Positions 5,479 to 5,880 of a stretch of 5,880 nt of DNA are shown piece by piece. The stretch covers positions 1 through 5,880 of the forward strand of contig CAMJAZ010000125.1 in NCBI GenBank assembly GCA_946403735.1, given 5' to 3'. Both the position numbers and the translations under genes were made by a program. Numbering within the stretch: position 1 is the first letter of the stretch; every line of letters begins with the position of its first letter. This DNA comes from an uncultured Selenomonadales bacterium (lineage in GTDB: Bacteria; Bacillota; Negativicutes; Selenomonadales; Selenomonadaceae). The notes beneath the pieces are model-generated. The model was given only the letters and a program-made list of their open reading frames with translations. It ran no database searches and had not been told where the DNA came from.

Positions 5479-5880
5479 AAGCAACTCTGAAGACTTGTTA
5501 ATCTTAATCATATTTTCTCCGACAACTGAACCGTCTTTGTGCAAAACTTTGGCGGAAAATTCCAAGCTGGAATCTTTATTTACATGAAAATGAATCCTAA
5601 CGGTAATATCAGTTTTTTTCAAATTTGGCGGCAGTTCAATGTTAAGGTCGTCAACATAAGTTATGCCGTCGTCACCGATTTTTTTGGCATTGGGAAAATT
5701 TTCTATGTCACGTTCATAGTAAGTAATTTTCAAGTAGCGTTGATTATCTCCCAGCAAATGGAAATCGCCAAAACCGTCGCAGGGAAGTTGTTGTCCTTTG
5801 TCAATGATAGTATGAAAAATGCCGAGTTGCATACCGACGGTGGTTGCAACACCGATTTGAACAGTAGTTTTCTGTTCAAT
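5476..5880 (-). CDS. Hsp70/DnaK-like protein, C-terminal part (5' end cut by window) (A)
   Basis: The reading frame runs off the window edge, so only the last 134 residues are visible. The ATG at 5832 is internal: sixteen further in-frame codons precede it, and with it they encode TTVGMQLG, matching the TPLSLGIE-type start of the DnaK substrate-binding beta-sandwich. The rest follows that domain in order: DKGQQLPC (like the AKNTTIP strand), a strand with LKITYYER (like the VTIHVLQGER strand), IGDDG..VDDLNIELPP (like LGQFNLDGI) and a final ITVRIHFHVNKDSSLEFSAK (like the IEVTFDIDADGILHVSAK region). It stops at KINKSSELL, just where the DnaK lid would begin, so like the complete Hsp70-like gene downstream it lacks a lid. 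The two proteins are distinct in sequence, so they are not a recent copy of each other. It is the most upstream gene seen in the operon; the ATPase domain must lie beyond 5880. The stop codon TAG overlaps the ribosome site of the next gene. Confidence 0.85.
   Translation of the reverse strand: MEQKTTVQIGVATTVGMQLGIFHTIIDKGQQLPCDGFGDFHLLGDNQRYLKITYYERDIENFPNAKKIGDDGITYVDDLNIELPPNLKKTDITVRIHFHVNKDSSLEFSAKVLHKDGSVVGENMIKINKSSELL

Noticed and set aside
5476..5832. A small 118-aa stand-alone gene starting at the ATG at 5832
   Set aside because: The frame continues upstream to the window edge with Hsp70-like sequence, so the ATG is internal.

Overview
The window looks like a bacterial chromosome segment of about 40% GC. 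It holds one plus-strand gene (1-1256) and a tightly packed minus-strand cluster (5880 down to 1369). The two converge on a 112-bp spacer with a hairpin terminator. A eukaryotic-type (hexokinase-family) sugar kinase, strong Shine-Dalgarno sites and the codon style suggest an anaerobic Firmicute, possibly one of the Negativicutes (Selenomonas/Anaerovibrio-like). That placement is inference from general knowledge, not proof.

Plus strand: the 3' part of a hexokinase gene, with its true start upstream of the window. Spacer 1257-1368: a tandem array of seven 7-bp units of GAATTAA type, then a stem-loop with T-rich flanks on both sides that can terminate transcription from both directions.

Minus strand, in transcription order: (A) C-terminal end of an Hsp70/DnaK-like protein, cut by the window edge; (B) a 251-aa protein with a basic amphipathic N-terminus and a C-terminal domain that resembles GrpE; (C) a 334-aa protein with an N-terminal repeat-built coiled coil, a proline hinge and the same C-terminal domain as B; (D) a complete 506-aa Hsp70-like ATPase without the helical lid; (E) a 129-aa coiled-coil protein; (F) a 138-aa coiled-coil protein with a near-ideal leucine-heptad core and a similar N-terminal head to E. 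Four successive junctions have the same 3-nt gap (the fifth has 6 nt), and most Shine-Dalgarno sites lie inside the end of the preceding gene, so the genes are very probably co-transcribed and translationally coupled.

The most notable content is this cluster: two lidless Hsp70-type proteins, two paralogous proteins with a possible nucleotide-exchange-factor-like domain, and two paralogous coiled-coil proteins, with no J-domain protein in view. It reads as a dedicated, duplicated Hsp70-based machine of unknown client and purpose. I do not recognise it as a named system. The cluster's promoter and first gene(s) lie beyond position 5880.
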